Below are positions 13,976 to 22,566 of a DNA stretch of 44,797 nt, piece after piece; position 1 is the stretch's first letter, and each line of letters begins with the position of its first letter. Source of the stretch: a virus; IMG/VR virus record IMGVR_UViG_3300023096_000008, positions 1 to 44,797 of that record; one strand, given 5' to 3'. The notes below the pieces were generated by a model. The model made no database searches. It was not told where the DNA came from and saw nothing but the letters and a program-made list of their open reading frames with translations. A program made the position numbers and the translations under genes.

Positions 13976-14704
13976 ATGGCGAGGAAGAGCAAACCCAATC
14001 CCTGGAAGAGCCGCATTGTCGGTGAGGCCGAGGTTCCGGCCGACCAGCTGCTGGCCAACCCTGAGAATTTCCGCGTGCACAGCACTGAGCAAGGCGCCGC
14101 CCTGGACGGTGCGCTGAACAGCATCGGCTGGATCCAGCGCGTGATCGTGAACAAGCGCACCGGCCACGTAATTGATGGCCACCTGAGAGTTCAGCGCGCG
14201 CTGCGCCGCGGCGAGTCGGTACCGGTGGTCTACGTCGACCTGTCCGAGAACGAAGAGCGCATCGCCCTGGCCACGCTGGACCCGATCGCCGCGATGGCCG
14301 GTACCGACGATCAAATGCTCGAGCAGCTGCTGGGTGAGATAACCGCCGACGATGCGGATCTGCTGGAGTTCCTGGCCAGCCTGCATCCTCAGTCCGGTGA
14401 CGGTGGCGGTGGCAGCTCCACGCCGGCCGAAGCGATCACCGTGTGGGGCGAAATCATCAACCTTGGCCAGCACCGGCTGCTGTGTGGCGACATTGAGGAT
14501 GAATCGCACCAGCTGGCCGTTACAGCCGGAATGCCTGGCGCAACCATTCGGGACTTTGCCGACCTGGCGATTTTGCCCCTGACGGTGAAGAGCAACCCCG
14601 CGCAGCTGTTCGTGATCCATAGCGACCCCTTTGCCATTGACGGCCTTGTGATGGCCTGGGAATCGGCCACTGGCAAGACTTCCGAGCGAATCCCCCCGGG
14701 TTAA
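13976..14704 (+). CDS. ParB-like nuclease-domain protein, apparent remnant of a ParB-methyltransferase
   Basis: A 242-residue protein, start fixed by GAGGAA 9 bases before ATG 13976. Residues 15-110 form a ParB N-terminal domain (VPADQLLANPENFRVHSTEQGAALDGALNSIGWIQRVIVNKRTGHVIDGHLRVQRAL, VPVVYVDLSENEE). Then VWGEIINLGQHRLLCGDI matches the entry to the methylase half of phage ParB-DNA methyltransferase fusions. The end, SDPFAIDGLVMAWESATGK, resembles the last helix of such methylases. The catalytic core between them, including any DPPY motif, is missing. It is probably not a methylase now; the ParB domain may still bind or cut DNA. Confidence 0.8.
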   Translation: MARKSKPNPWKSRIVGEAEVPADQLLANPENFRVHSTEQGAALDGALNSIGWIQRVIVNKRTGHVIDGHLRVQRALRRGESVPVVYVDLSENEERIALATLDPIAAMAGTDDQMLEQLLGEITADDADLLEFLASLHPQSGDGGGGSSTPAEAITVWGEIINLGQHRLLCGDIEDESHQLAVTAGMPGATIRDFADLAILPLTVKSNPAQLFVIHSDPFAIDGLVMAWESATGKTSERIPPG

Positions 14705-14717
14705 GAGCAAAGCCGAT

Positions 14718-14747
14718 TTGCTAATCCCGTTAGCGTCCTGATACATT
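14718..14747 (+). promoter_or_regulatory. Rightward promoter for the 14834 gene
   Basis: TTGCTA (14718-14723), an 18-base spacer and TACATT (14742-14747) with TGA before the -10. It is almost the same as the early promoter at 4052-4081, including CCTGATACA at the -10. An inverted repeat GCTAA/TTAGC (14720-14734) overlaps the -35 and spacer and could be an operator. Confidence 0.6.
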
Positions 14748-14786
14748 CCGCTTGCCCGCACAGGGCACGTCCGGGAAGAGCAAAAA

Positions 14787-14837
14787 ATGAAACGCTGCCC
14801 GAACGCCATCACACGAACGGAGAAAAACGCACCATGA
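14787..14837 (+). CDS. Possible 16-residue leader peptide
   Basis: A short frame MKRCPNAITRTEKNAP begins at ATG 14787, behind a GGAAGAG stretch. Its stop overlaps the ATG of the next gene as ATGA. This is the overlap style of true genes here, so it may couple translation to the 14834 gene. It is too short to judge by coding bias. Confidence 0.3.
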   Translation: MKRCPNAITRTEKNAP

Positions 14838-15550
14838 GCAAACAGTCGCCCCTGTCCCTGTTGGGTTACCCCGGTATGGAACCCGAGTTCACCCTGGCCG
14901 ATGGCCGCACCATTCCCGCCGGCGATCTGATCGGCGAACACGCCTTGCCGCTGTACCACAAGGCCAATCCCGGCTTGGATCAGTCCCAGCTGCAGGCCGC
15001 GTGGAACGGCCTCACCAACGCCGAGCGCACCGGCTTCTGCATCCAGGCGTTCGACAAGCTGGATGCAGCTTCCGAGCAGTCCGCAGCCTATGACGCCCAG
15101 CGCACGCTGATTACCGATATCGCGCCGAAGGCCGAGCTGCAGCTGGGCGATGGGATCCTGGACGTGATCGTTCAGGCCATGCAGCGCCTGCGCGCCCCGT
15201 GGCACATGCTGCGCGAGGACGAACAGGATGAGATCCTGGAGTTCGTCACCGCCCGCGTGCGTGGCGTAGCGAAAGACACGGTGCGCACGTTGGCCGCCCG
15301 CGGTACCCACCACATCGTGGCAACGCTGGATCAGATCACGATCAAGAAGGGCGCCAAGCTGGTGCTGTCCATCCAGGCCGCTCAGATTGACGAACACCTG
15401 ACCGAGTCGGTGCAGCAGCAGGTGATCCTGGTGCTTGCGCCGGCGCTGGATGAAGCCGAGGCCATCGAGCCGCCGCCGGCGGATCCGCAACAGAAGGGCC
15501 TGCAGCTCGATGCCAGCAACGGCGTGCAGCACAGCGACCCGGAGGACTGA
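14834..15550 (+). CDS. Hypothetical protein upstream of terminase
   Basis: A 238-residue, mostly helical protein. The N-terminal part (FTLADGRTIPAGDLIGEHALPLYHKANP) is followed by a helical region and a well-formed core, LRAPWHMLREDEQDEILEFVTARVRGVAKDTVRTLAARG, then HIVATLDQITIKKGAKLVLSI. It ends in a Pro/Gln-rich acidic tail. Similar proteins occur near phage terminases, but I do not recognise a named family. It has its own promoter and GGAG upstream. Confidence 0.75.
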   Translation: MSKQSPLSLLGYPGMEPEFTLADGRTIPAGDLIGEHALPLYHKANPGLDQSQLQAAWNGLTNAERTGFCIQAFDKLDAASEQSAAYDAQRTLITDIAPKAELQLGDGILDVIVQAMQRLRAPWHMLREDEQDEILEFVTARVRGVAKDTVRTLAARGTHHIVATLDQITIKKGAKLVLSIQAAQIDEHLTESVQQQVILVLAPALDEAEAIEPPPADPQQKGLQLDASNGVQHSDPED

Positions 15551-15554
15551 GGCC

Positions 15555-15806
15555 ATGCCATTCATCAAGGTTCGCACCACCACCACGAACCCCCGATCGC
15601 TGTGGTTGCGCACCACGGCGATCGAGCTGATTGAGGACCAGTCCAATCCGGGTGGGTGTCGCCTTACCACCACCCAAGGCGAGGCATATAGCGTTTCCGG
15701 GATGACTGCGGATGAAATGGCCAGGCATATTTCCCTGGGTGAGAGCCCCGGGGTTAAGGTCATTCACCACCCGCACGGCGTGAAACCAGGGGAAGAGCTG
15801 ACATGA
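15555..15806 (+). CDS. Small hypothetical protein
   Basis: An 83-residue protein with GGAGG upstream of ATG 15555. It starts MPFIKVRTTTTNPRSLWLRTTAIELIED and includes GGCRLTTTQGEAYSVSG, a small beta-rich fold reminiscent of FlbD-like domains, without certainty. The end overlaps the next gene as ATGA. Confidence 0.65.
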   Translation: MPFIKVRTTTTNPRSLWLRTTAIELIEDQSNPGGCRLTTTQGEAYSVSGMTADEMARHISLGESPGVKVIHHPHGVKPGEELT

Positions 15807-16132
15807 ACACTTCCCAGCTGCTGGCCGAAATCGTCAAGGCCATGGAGAGCGATAATTGCTGCAATTTCACCATCACCAAGGGCGACCTGGCCGAGGCGGC
15901 AGGCCCGCTGCAGCAGCTGCTGAATGATGGGTATTTCGCCAACGGCGACAGCAGCGATATCGACAGTGACGTGTGGATTGCGGCCGCCGGCGAGTACACC
16001 GAGAGCCGCAACCACTTCAGCAGATCGTCCCAGGCCTACCTGGCCCTGGACGTAGTGGTGGAGAGGATCTTTGCCCGCCTTCCGGACGAAGATCCCGCGG
16101 CACAGCCTGAAAGCGACGGCCAGGCCGCATAA
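15803..16132 (+). CDS. Small acidic hypothetical protein
   Basis: A 109-residue acidic protein, mostly helical (MNTSQLLAEIVKAMESDN, LAEAAGPLQQLLNDGYF), with a short SSQAYLALDVVVERIFARL helix near the end. No family recognised. It is coupled to the previous gene by ATGA and lies 30 bases before the terminase small subunit. Confidence 0.65.
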   Translation: MNTSQLLAEIVKAMESDNCCNFTITKGDLAEAAGPLQQLLNDGYFANGDSSDIDSDVWIAAAGEYTESRNHFSRSSQAYLALDVVVERIFARLPDEDPAAQPESDGQAA

Positions 16133-16162
16133 TCGCTGCATCGCAACAGCTGACAGGCTGAC

Positions 16163-16717
16163 ATGGCCAAGAAACAGGGGACACCGGAGAAGCCCGCGGC
16201 CAAGCCGCGGGCGAAGCGTTCCAGGCGCACCGCCCAACCCCGCTACGCCGCTGCAGCCAAGATCCGCGCCCAGGTGCTGGAGCTGCGCACCCTGGGCCTG
16301 ACGATCGCTCAGATCGCCGAACGCGTGGGCCGGGCCCCGTCCGTGGTGCACACCCACCTGAAACACGCACTGGAGGAAATGGACGCCGAGCAGCGGGAGC
16401 AGTCCGACCGCATGCGCGCGCTGGCCTTTGGTCGCCTGGAGAAGGTGCTGGCCAGGGCGATGCTGGGTGCGATCAAGGGCGACGTGAAGTGCATGCGCGA
16501 GGTTCAGCGCTGCATCCTGGCGCAGGCCCGCTTGATGGGCTGGATGATCCCGGCCGCGCGCAACCCCGAGACTGGCGTTCCCCTGGGTGACGGTGACACC
16601 GGTGCAGGCCCCGGCCGCTGGACGTTGCCTGGCAGGCCGGACGTTGACCTGGTGAAGTGGCAGGAGCAAGCGGAGGCGGTATGGGAAGCACAGCAGCAGC
16701 GCAACGCGGCGGACTGA
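16163..16717 (+). CDS. terS: Terminase small subunit
   Basis: A 184-residue protein. A basic N-terminal arm is followed by an HTH (VLELRTLGLTIAQIAERVGRAPSVVHTHLKHALEE, about residues 38-72). A long helical oligomerisation region follows (AFGRLEKVLARAMLGAIKGDVKCMREVQRCILAQARLMGW). The tail overlaps the large subunit gene by 37 bases. This layout is normal for TerS, which binds pac or cos DNA and hands it to TerL. Confidence 0.85.
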   Translation: MAKKQGTPEKPAAKPRAKRSRRTAQPRYAAAAKIRAQVLELRTLGLTIAQIAERVGRAPSVVHTHLKHALEEMDAEQREQSDRMRALAFGRLEKVLARAMLGAIKGDVKCMREVQRCILAQARLMGWMIPAARNPETGVPLGDGDTGAGPGRWTLPGRPDVDLVKWQEQAEAVWEAQQQRNAAD

Positions 16718-18213
16718 AAGGCACGTCCCGCGAGCTGCAGGCGGGCGCCTTCCCGATCAACCTTGTGTGGCGGCCCCAGCGTGGGCCGCAGTCGCTTCTG
16801 ATCGCCTGCCCGGCCGATGACATTCTGTTCGGCGGCGCGCGCGGTGGCGGCAAGACTGACGCGCTCCTGGGCGATGCCGGCATCTACAGCCAGCAATATG
16901 CGCCCCACTTCCGCGGGATCTTGATCCGCCGCACATACGATGAACTGGACGAAGTGGTCGCCCGCAGCCAGGAGCTGTTCCTACCGCTGGGCGCCAGGTG
17001 GCAGGCCGGCAAATACACCTGGCGGTTCCCGTGGGGCGGCTTCCTGAAGATGCGGTATCTGCAAAAGGATGCCGATGCAAGCCGCTACCAGGGCCATTCC
17101 TACAACTGGCTGGGCAAGGATGAGGGGGGCAACTTCCCCGCGTGCGCGCCCCTGGACAAGCTTTCGGCCACCCTGCGCGACAAGAACGGGGTACCCATCC
17201 GGGAGGTCATGACTGCCAACCCAGGCGGCCCTGGCCAGGCGTGGATCGTTGACCGATATATCCGCAACCGCCAACCCATGGTGCCGTGGCGCGACCCCGA
17301 GACGGGCCGCGTGCGCGTCTACATACCCAGCCGCCTGAGCGACAACGCCGAGCTGGTCAATTCAGATCCGAACTACGCCATGCGCCTGCGCGGCTCAGGC
17401 CCTGCCTGGCTGGTGGCGGCCTGGCTCAACGGCGACTGGTACGCGACCCAAGAGGGTGGCGTCATCAAGTCGAAGTGGTGGCAGCGGTACGCCGTGCGCA
17501 ACGCAGACGGCACCCCGAACGTGGATCCAACGCCGCTGGAAATCCGCCTGGCGCTGCCGCCTGGCAAGGTCGTGGCCTGGGTGCACAGCTGGGATACGGC
17601 GCAGAAGGACGCCGACGTAAACGACCCCAGCGTGGGCACCGTGTGGGCCGTAATGGACACCGGCAACGCCTACCTGGTCGACGTGGTGCGCGAGCGCATG
17701 GTCTACCCGGACCTGAAGAAAGCGGCGATCGCGCTGTATGACAAGTGGGGCGCCGACGTGGTGCTGATCGAGGACAAGGCCAGCGGCACGTCGCTGATCC
17801 AGGATCTGCGCAACGACACGAACCTGCCGGTGAAGGCGATCGAGCCCGACGGCGACAAGGTCACCCGGGCCGTCAGCTCCACGCTACTGATGGAAGCGGG
17901 GCGTATGTGGATCCCGCAGCGCGCGCCATGGCTGCTGGACTTTGAAAACGAACTGACCAGCTTCCCTACCAAGGGCGTGCACGACGACCAGGTCGATAGC
18001 GTGTCTCAGTTCCTGGAGTGGCTGCGCAGCTTCCCACTCACCCATATCCCGCAGGTGGCCAGCGCCGGCACCCGTGCAGGCCTCAAACTGGAAGCACCTG
18101 GATCACCGCCCCGCACCCCGGCCAAACCGGTGGCTGCGGAAACCCGCACCCGCGGCACACCGCCCACGTCGAGTAGAGTTCGCCGCGGACCCGCAGGAAC
18201 TGAAGGATTCTAA
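16681..18213 (+). CDS. terL: Terminase large subunit
   Basis: A 510-residue packaging motor. GGARGGGKT at residues 51-59 is Walker A. YNWLGKDEGGNF is the Walker B region. MTANPGG is the coupling motif. The nuclease half shows WVHSWDTAQKD, VVLIEDKASG and GVHDDQVDSVSQFL, giving the three acidic positions of the RNase H-like site. The C-terminal 60 residues are a Pro/Arg-rich extension. The start at 16681 has GGAGG just upstream. It drives ATP-dependent packaging and cuts the concatemer. Confidence 0.97.
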   Translation: MGSTAAAQRGGLKGTSRELQAGAFPINLVWRPQRGPQSLLIACPADDILFGGARGGGKTDALLGDAGIYSQQYAPHFRGILIRRTYDELDEVVARSQELFLPLGARWQAGKYTWRFPWGGFLKMRYLQKDADASRYQGHSYNWLGKDEGGNFPACAPLDKLSATLRDKNGVPIREVMTANPGGPGQAWIVDRYIRNRQPMVPWRDPETGRVRVYIPSRLSDNAELVNSDPNYAMRLRGSGPAWLVAAWLNGDWYATQEGGVIKSKWWQRYAVRNADGTPNVDPTPLEIRLALPPGKVVAWVHSWDTAQKDADVNDPSVGTVWAVMDTGNAYLVDVVRERMVYPDLKKAAIALYDKWGADVVLIEDKASGTSLIQDLRNDTNLPVKAIEPDGDKVTRAVSSTLLMEAGRMWIPQRAPWLLDFENELTSFPTKGVHDDQVDSVSQFLEWLRSFPLTHIPQVASAGTRAGLKLEAPGSPPRTPAKPVAAETRTRGTPPTSSRVRRGPAGTEGF

Positions 18214-18216
18214 GCA

Positions 18217-19737
18217 ATGGCCACTGAAACCCCCGAAACCCCCAAGCGGCCGAGCGCCGAGGAATACGCCAAGTTCGGCCGCGGCGGCGGCCTGGTCGGC
18301 TCGCCGTTCGTGGAGCTGATGCAGCCCACCGACCCGATCCTGGTCAGCAAGGGCGCCCGGGATTACAAGCTGTACCGGGAGACGCTACGCGACGACCAGT
18401 GCGCCGCCACCTTCGCCGATCGTCGCCTGGCGGTGACCTCGAAAGAATGGATCGTGGACGCTGCCAGCGAGGATCCCCTGGACGTAGCCGCGGCCGACGA
18501 CCTGCGCGAGCAGCTGCAGCGCATCGGCTGGGATCGCGTCACCGACGGCATGCTCTACGCCCGCTGGTATGGCCACGCCGTGGCGGAATGCATGTACGCC
18601 CCGTCTGGCGATCGCGTGGAGCTGACCGGCATCAAGGTGCGCAACCGCTCGCGCTTCCTGTACGGCACCGACGGCAGCGTGTGGCTCCTGAGCAAGACGG
18701 GCCAGTGGGAGCGCATGCCGGACCGCAAATTCTGGACGGTCAACGTCGGCGCCGACAACGACGATGAACCGTTCGGCCTGGGCCTGGCGCACTACTGCTA
18801 CTGGCCGGTGTTTTTCAAGCGCAACGACCTCAAATTCTGGCTGGTGTTCGTGGAGAAGTTCGGCGCCCCGACGGCGATCGGCAAGATCCCGGCTGGCAAG
18901 TGGAAGGATGAAGAGCTGAAAGACGCCGTCCTGGAAGCGCTGCTGCAGTTCAGCAGTGAGGCCGCCATCGTGGTGCCGGCCGAAACCACGGTGGATCTGC
19001 TGGAGGCCGCGCGATCGGGCACCGGCACCTATGGCGACCTGTACGACAAGATGGACGCAGCGCTGGCCAAGGTCATCATCGGCCAGACCGCCAGCAGCGA
19101 GGGCACGCCCGGCAAGCTGGGCAACGAGAACCTGCAGGCCCAGGTGCGCGACGACCTGGTCAAGGCCGATGCAGACCTGATCTGCGGCAGCTTCAATGAC
19201 CAGGTGGCGCGCTGGCTCACGGAATGGAATTTTCCAGGCGCCCGCGTGCCCAAGGTGTGGCGCAAGGTCGAGCCCGATGAGGATCTGTCGGCGGCCGCCG
19301 AGACGGATACGAAGATCAAGGCGCTTGGCTTCAGCCCCACCGAGGAATACATCAAGTCGCGGTATGGCGACCATTGGGAAAAGGCCGAGCCCATCAACCT
19401 GGGCGCCGGGGACGGTTCGTTCCGGGCGCAGCCTGGCCCTCTCGATGCCGCGGCCGACTTCGCCGAGCTGGGCGCCATCGGCGTGCTGCGCGCCGGCAAG
19501 CGAGCTGACCAGCAGGTGATTCTGGAGGCCGCCCAGGTGCTGGCCAGGCGGACGGACGCCGTCGGCGATCGCGTGGCGCAGATCGTGGCGTATGGCGAAG
19601 AGACGGGCGATTTCGCCACCATGCAGGTGCGCCTGGCTGAAATGGCGGCCGAGCTGCCGAGCCAGCGGGCCGTGGAGCAGATCCGCAACACCAACGTGGT
19701 CGCCAGGCTGCTGGCCCGCTGGAGGGGCAACGAGTGA
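18217..19737 (+). CDS. Portal protein, DUF935 (Mu gp29-like)
   Basis: A 506-residue protein with clear DUF935 features: YKLYRETLRDDQCAATFADRRLAVTSKEW, DGMLYARWYGHAVAECMY, YCYWPVFFKRNDLKFWLVFVEKFGAPTAIGK, and KVIIGQTASSEGTPGKLGNENLQAQVR. Twelve copies should form the portal ring for DNA entry and tail attachment. AAGGA precedes the ATG at 18217. It lies between TerL and the gpF-like gene, as in Mu-type head modules. Confidence 0.95.
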   Translation: MATETPETPKRPSAEEYAKFGRGGGLVGSPFVELMQPTDPILVSKGARDYKLYRETLRDDQCAATFADRRLAVTSKEWIVDAASEDPLDVAAADDLREQLQRIGWDRVTDGMLYARWYGHAVAECMYAPSGDRVELTGIKVRNRSRFLYGTDGSVWLLSKTGQWERMPDRKFWTVNVGADNDDEPFGLGLAHYCYWPVFFKRNDLKFWLVFVEKFGAPTAIGKIPAGKWKDEELKDAVLEALLQFSSEAAIVVPAETTVDLLEAARSGTGTYGDLYDKMDAALAKVIIGQTASSEGTPGKLGNENLQAQVRDDLVKADADLICGSFNDQVARWLTEWNFPGARVPKVWRKVEPDEDLSAAAETDTKIKALGFSPTEEYIKSRYGDHWEKAEPINLGAGDGSFRAQPGPLDAAADFAELGAIGVLRAGKRADQQVILEAAQVLARRTDAVGDRVAQIVAYGEETGDFATMQVRLAEMAAELPSQRAVEQIRNTNVVARLLARWRGNE

Positions 19738-21257
19738 ACCTCGCGCGCCAGGTGCTGGAGTTCCTGGACGTGCCGACCGCATCGTCCTGGGATATGCCGC
19801 CGCAGCAGGCCCTGGACTTCTTCCGGGCCAAGGGCCTGCGGACCACGTTCAACTGGCAGGAAATGGTCGGCGACGAACACGCCCGCGCCTTCACGATCGC
19901 CAAGATGATGGACACGGATCTGCTGTCCACCGTCCAGCAGAGCCTGGAGGATGCACTGGCCAAGGGTGTGCCGTTCAAAGCCTGGATGGATGACCTGGTG
20001 CCCACCCTGCAGGCGAAGGGGTGGTGGGGTAAACAGCTGGTCGACGCCCCGGGCGGCCGGCAGATGACGGCCCAGCTTGGTAGCCCTGCCCGCCTGCAGA
20101 CGATCTACCGCACCAATATGCAAAGCGCCTACGCCAGCGGGCAGTGGGACGATATCCAGGACCAGGCCGAGCTGGCGCCGTTCCTCATGTACGACGCGGT
20201 GGATGACCTGCGCACCAGGCCCGAGCATCGCTCCTGGGATGGCGTGGTGCTGCCGATCAGTGATCCGTGGTGGCAGACGCACTACCCGCCAAACGGGTGG
20301 AACTGCCGCTGCAGCGTGATCCAGCTCTCCCAGGATGACCTGGACGATATGGGCCTGGTCGTCAGCAAGCGGCCGAAGGGAGGCACCTACACCTGGACCA
20401 ACCCGACCACCGGCAAGGCGGAGAAGGTTCCCGCCGGCGTGGATCCGGGCTGGCAGACCAACGTCGGCGAGGCCCGCAACAAGGCGCTGGCCAAGACCCA
20501 GGCCGAGAAGCTGCAGAGCTACCCGGAGGCCATTCGATCGAGCGCCGCCAAGGGGCTGGAGGCAGCAGCTGCAGCCGGCAAGGAAGTGGCCGCGGCCGCC
20601 GGCGGGAGCAAGCGCACCGGCCTGGCCAGCACCGGCCTGGTCAAGGGTGCCGACAAGGCAGCACAGCGCGCGGCACAGCGCGCCATCACCACCGCCCTGG
20701 AGGCACGCACGCCCTACCTGGCGCCAGCCCTGCGCGCGCTGCAGGCTACGCCAGCGGGCCGCGGCATGGTGCCGGCGCAGCAGCTGCAGGCGGCCAAGGC
20801 GCAGGCCACCCGGGCCGAGCAGCAGGCCGGCCTGGCCGACTACCGCAAGGCGTACCTGGCCAACAAGAAACCCAGCGCGCGCGCCCGGGCTGCATTCGAC
20901 GCCCTGCCGGACGATGCCCAGGCCGCATTGCGCTCCACGATGGACGCCAAGCGCACGGACAGCGCGCTGCAGGACGCCGCAGACGCAGAGCTGGGGGATA
21001 TCCGCGCTCTACCCGTAGGAAGCCCGCAGCGGGCCGCTCTGGAGGCCGTGGAGTCGTGGGCGGATGACTTGGCCAAGCCCACCGAGCTGCTGGCCGCGGT
21101 CATGGTGGAACTGAAGTCGGCCGGGTCGCGCCAGGCGCTGGCCGCATCGCTCCAGTCCGAGCTGCGGGAAGCGCTGGCCGCCGCCGGCGTTGACCTGTCC
21201 GAAGAGGCGCTGCAGGCGCTGGTCGCACGCATCGCTGCAGGCCGTGGCCTGGTGTAG
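19734..21257 (+). CDS. Minor head protein (Mu gpF / SPP1 gp7 type)
   Basis: A 507-residue protein starting at GTG (GTGA overlap with the portal stop). The family core is seen in FKAWMDDLVPTLQAKGWWGK, TIYRTNMQSAYASGQWD, and RSWDGVVLPISDPWWQTHYPPNGWNCRCSVI. The C-terminal 200 residues are an Ala-rich helical extension. These proteins sit inside the head near the portal. Rightward genes stop here, and the next 4 kb is read the other way. Confidence 0.92.
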   Translation: MNLARQVLEFLDVPTASSWDMPPQQALDFFRAKGLRTTFNWQEMVGDEHARAFTIAKMMDTDLLSTVQQSLEDALAKGVPFKAWMDDLVPTLQAKGWWGKQLVDAPGGRQMTAQLGSPARLQTIYRTNMQSAYASGQWDDIQDQAELAPFLMYDAVDDLRTRPEHRSWDGVVLPISDPWWQTHYPPNGWNCRCSVIQLSQDDLDDMGLVVSKRPKGGTYTWTNPTTGKAEKVPAGVDPGWQTNVGEARNKALAKTQAEKLQSYPEAIRSSAAKGLEAAAAAGKEVAAAAGGSKRTGLASTGLVKGADKAAQRAAQRAITTALEARTPYLAPALRALQATPAGRGMVPAQQLQAAKAQATRAEQQAGLADYRKAYLANKKPSARARAAFDALPDDAQAALRSTMDAKRTDSALQDAADAELGDIRALPVGSPQRAALEAVESWADDLAKPTELLAAVMVELKSAGSRQALAASLQSELREALAAAGVDLSEEALQALVARIAAGRGLV

Positions 21258-21282
21258 TCAAACTGGTCCACTTTCGCCCACG

Positions 21283-21308
21283 AAAAAAGCCCCGGGAATC
21301 CGGGGCTT
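21283..21308 (-). terminator. Terminator at the end of the leftward cluster
   Basis: AAGCCCCGG (21287-21295) and CCGGGGCTT (21300-21308) form a 9-bp stem with a 4-base loop. On the minus strand it is followed by a run of T (21288-21283 on plus are A), so it stops the leftward cluster best. It may also slow rightward transcripts from the gpF-like gene, though that side lacks T's. Confidence 0.85.
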
Positions 21309-21347
21309 ATGCGTTGGGTGGACCAGGTGCGCGCCGGCGGCGCCGAA

Positions 21348-21767
21348 TTAGGCCAGCAGCCCCTGCGCCCAAGCCTTCACTGAGCGGGCCAGTTTCCTGG
21401 TGCGTTCCGAGTCGCTGTGCCCACACTTCACGACACTGGCCATAGAGGTCTGAAGTTCATCCACCGCCCTGGCCAGCGCATCGTCCCGGCTATCCCCTCG
21501 CGCCATCCTGGTGAGCATCAGCGGGGACATGCGGCCCGTGTCACCCAGGTGGTAACTGGTCGAGTAGATCCAGCCGAACGCCGGAACGTGCAGCAGATCT
21601 ATTTCGGCCAAGGGCATGGCGTGCTGGCCACGTCCGCCAGGTCGACCGCTGGGCAGCGTCAGCGTTTCGTCTGGCTCCAGGTAGACGCCGTGTGCGTTCG
21701 GCGCCGGCGGTGCGCCCAGCGATCGGTGTTCGCGTTCGGTGAACAGCTGCAGCTGGTCGACGGTCAT
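21348..21767 (-). CDS. Hypothetical protein, last gene of the reversed cluster
   Basis: A 139-residue protein with ATG at 21767, behind a GGGGGA stretch and overlapping the upstream gene as ATGA. The first half is beta-rich (GVYLEPDETLTLPSG, MPLAEIDLLHVPAFGWIYSTSYHLGDTGRMS) and the second half helical (RDDALARAVDELQTSMASVVK). No catalytic motif is clear. It is followed at once by the terminator. Function unknown. Confidence 0.65.
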   Translation of the reverse strand: MTVDQLQLFTEREHRSLGAPPAPNAHGVYLEPDETLTLPSGRPGGRGQHAMPLAEIDLLHVPAFGWIYSTSYHLGDTGRMSPLMLTRMARGDSRDDALARAVDELQTSMASVVKCGHSDSERTRKLARSVKAWAQGLLA

Positions 21768-21928
21768 CGGCGTTCCCCCACAAGGCTGGCCACGGCATCG
21801 TGGTCGCGGTGGAACCGCAGCAGCTCCAGCGCGCGGCGCGGCGTGTAAGCCCGAGTGCGCAGATCCGGTGCCCGGCGCGTGCCGGCGTACCACCAGGATC
21901 CGATGCGGGCAATGTGCGGCTTGCTCAT
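21764..21928 (-). CDS. Small basic protein
   Basis: A 54-residue, Arg-rich protein (SKPHIARIGSWWYAGTRRAPDLRTRAYTPRRALELLRFH). The ATG at 21928 overlaps the upstream stop as ATGA, which fixes the start better than an ATG 11 codons earlier. Basic and aromatic, perhaps nucleic-acid binding; no family recognised. Confidence 0.6.
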   Translation of the reverse strand: MSKPHIARIGSWWYAGTRRAPDLRTRAYTPRRALELLRFHRDHDAVASLVGERR

Positions 21929-22566
21929 GGCAGGTAGTCCGGTGCGCCGGCGGCGCGGCAAAGGGAACAGGTGGTGATGCGGCCCGCTGGCACAAGCCGC
22001 GGGGCCGGTTCGGGATTGCGCGAAGGGCCGGGCTCACGGAGGCAGAAGGAGCAGGGCCAGGGAACCAGGCGGAGCATGGGCGGCCCTTGCCGCGCCTCGC
22101 CAGCGCAGTTAAATCCGAAATCGCCAGGCACCCATTGGTAACCCTTTGGCGCCGGCCTGGCCGCCAGTTCCTCGCGCTGCAGGCGGTACTGCCGTTCCAG
22201 GCGCTCATGCACCTGGGTGGCGGTTTCGCTGGCCAGGTCGACGTCATCCTCGATCGTGAAGCCTGGGCAGATGACCCCGAGCGCCTGCAGGGTGTCGTCG
22301 GGCGCGCGGTAGCTCACGGTAGCGCCAGCCAGCTGCAGGCCGCGGGCTGGGTGGGAGAACGGCCGCACGGGGTACGTGCGCATCTGCCTGGCCAGATCCT
22401 TCAGGCTGACCAACGATGCGGCGTTGGCCTTGCGCATCCTGGCGAACAGGCCAGTCAGGTGGCCAATGGAATCCATCATGTCGTCATGCCGGCGCCGCAG
22501 GCGGGCCCGGGCGATCGCCGCGTATGCCTTGCGCGCCGCCTTGGCGCGGATCATGCGGCGGTTCAC
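21925..22566 (-). CDS. Hypothetical protein with C-terminal Cys pairs
   Basis: A 213-residue protein. The basic helical N-terminus (MNRRMIRAKAARKAYAAIARARLRRRH) is followed by a mixed core (PARGLQLAGATVSYRAPDDTLQALGVICPGFTIEDDVDL) and a helix (VHERLERQYRLQREELAA). The C-terminus has CSFC and CSLC about 28 residues apart, a likely zinc ribbon. It is the largest gene of the reversed cluster and is coupled both ways by ATGA. No family recognised. Confidence 0.65.
   Translation of the reverse strand: MNRRMIRAKAARKAYAAIARARLRRRHDDMMDSIGHLTGLFARMRKANAASLVSLKDLARQMRTYPVRPFSHPARGLQLAGATVSYRAPDDTLQALGVICPGFTIEDDVDLASETATQVHERLERQYRLQREELAARPAPKGYQWVPGDFGFNCAGEARQGPPMLRLVPWPCSFCLREPGPSRNPEPAPRLVPAGRITTCSLCRAAGAPDYLP

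Noticed and set aside
13775-15763. 662-codon minus-strand frame across the ParB-like gene and its neighbour
   Set aside because: Antisense of well-supported plus-strand genes, and it would run through two terminators and a promoter.
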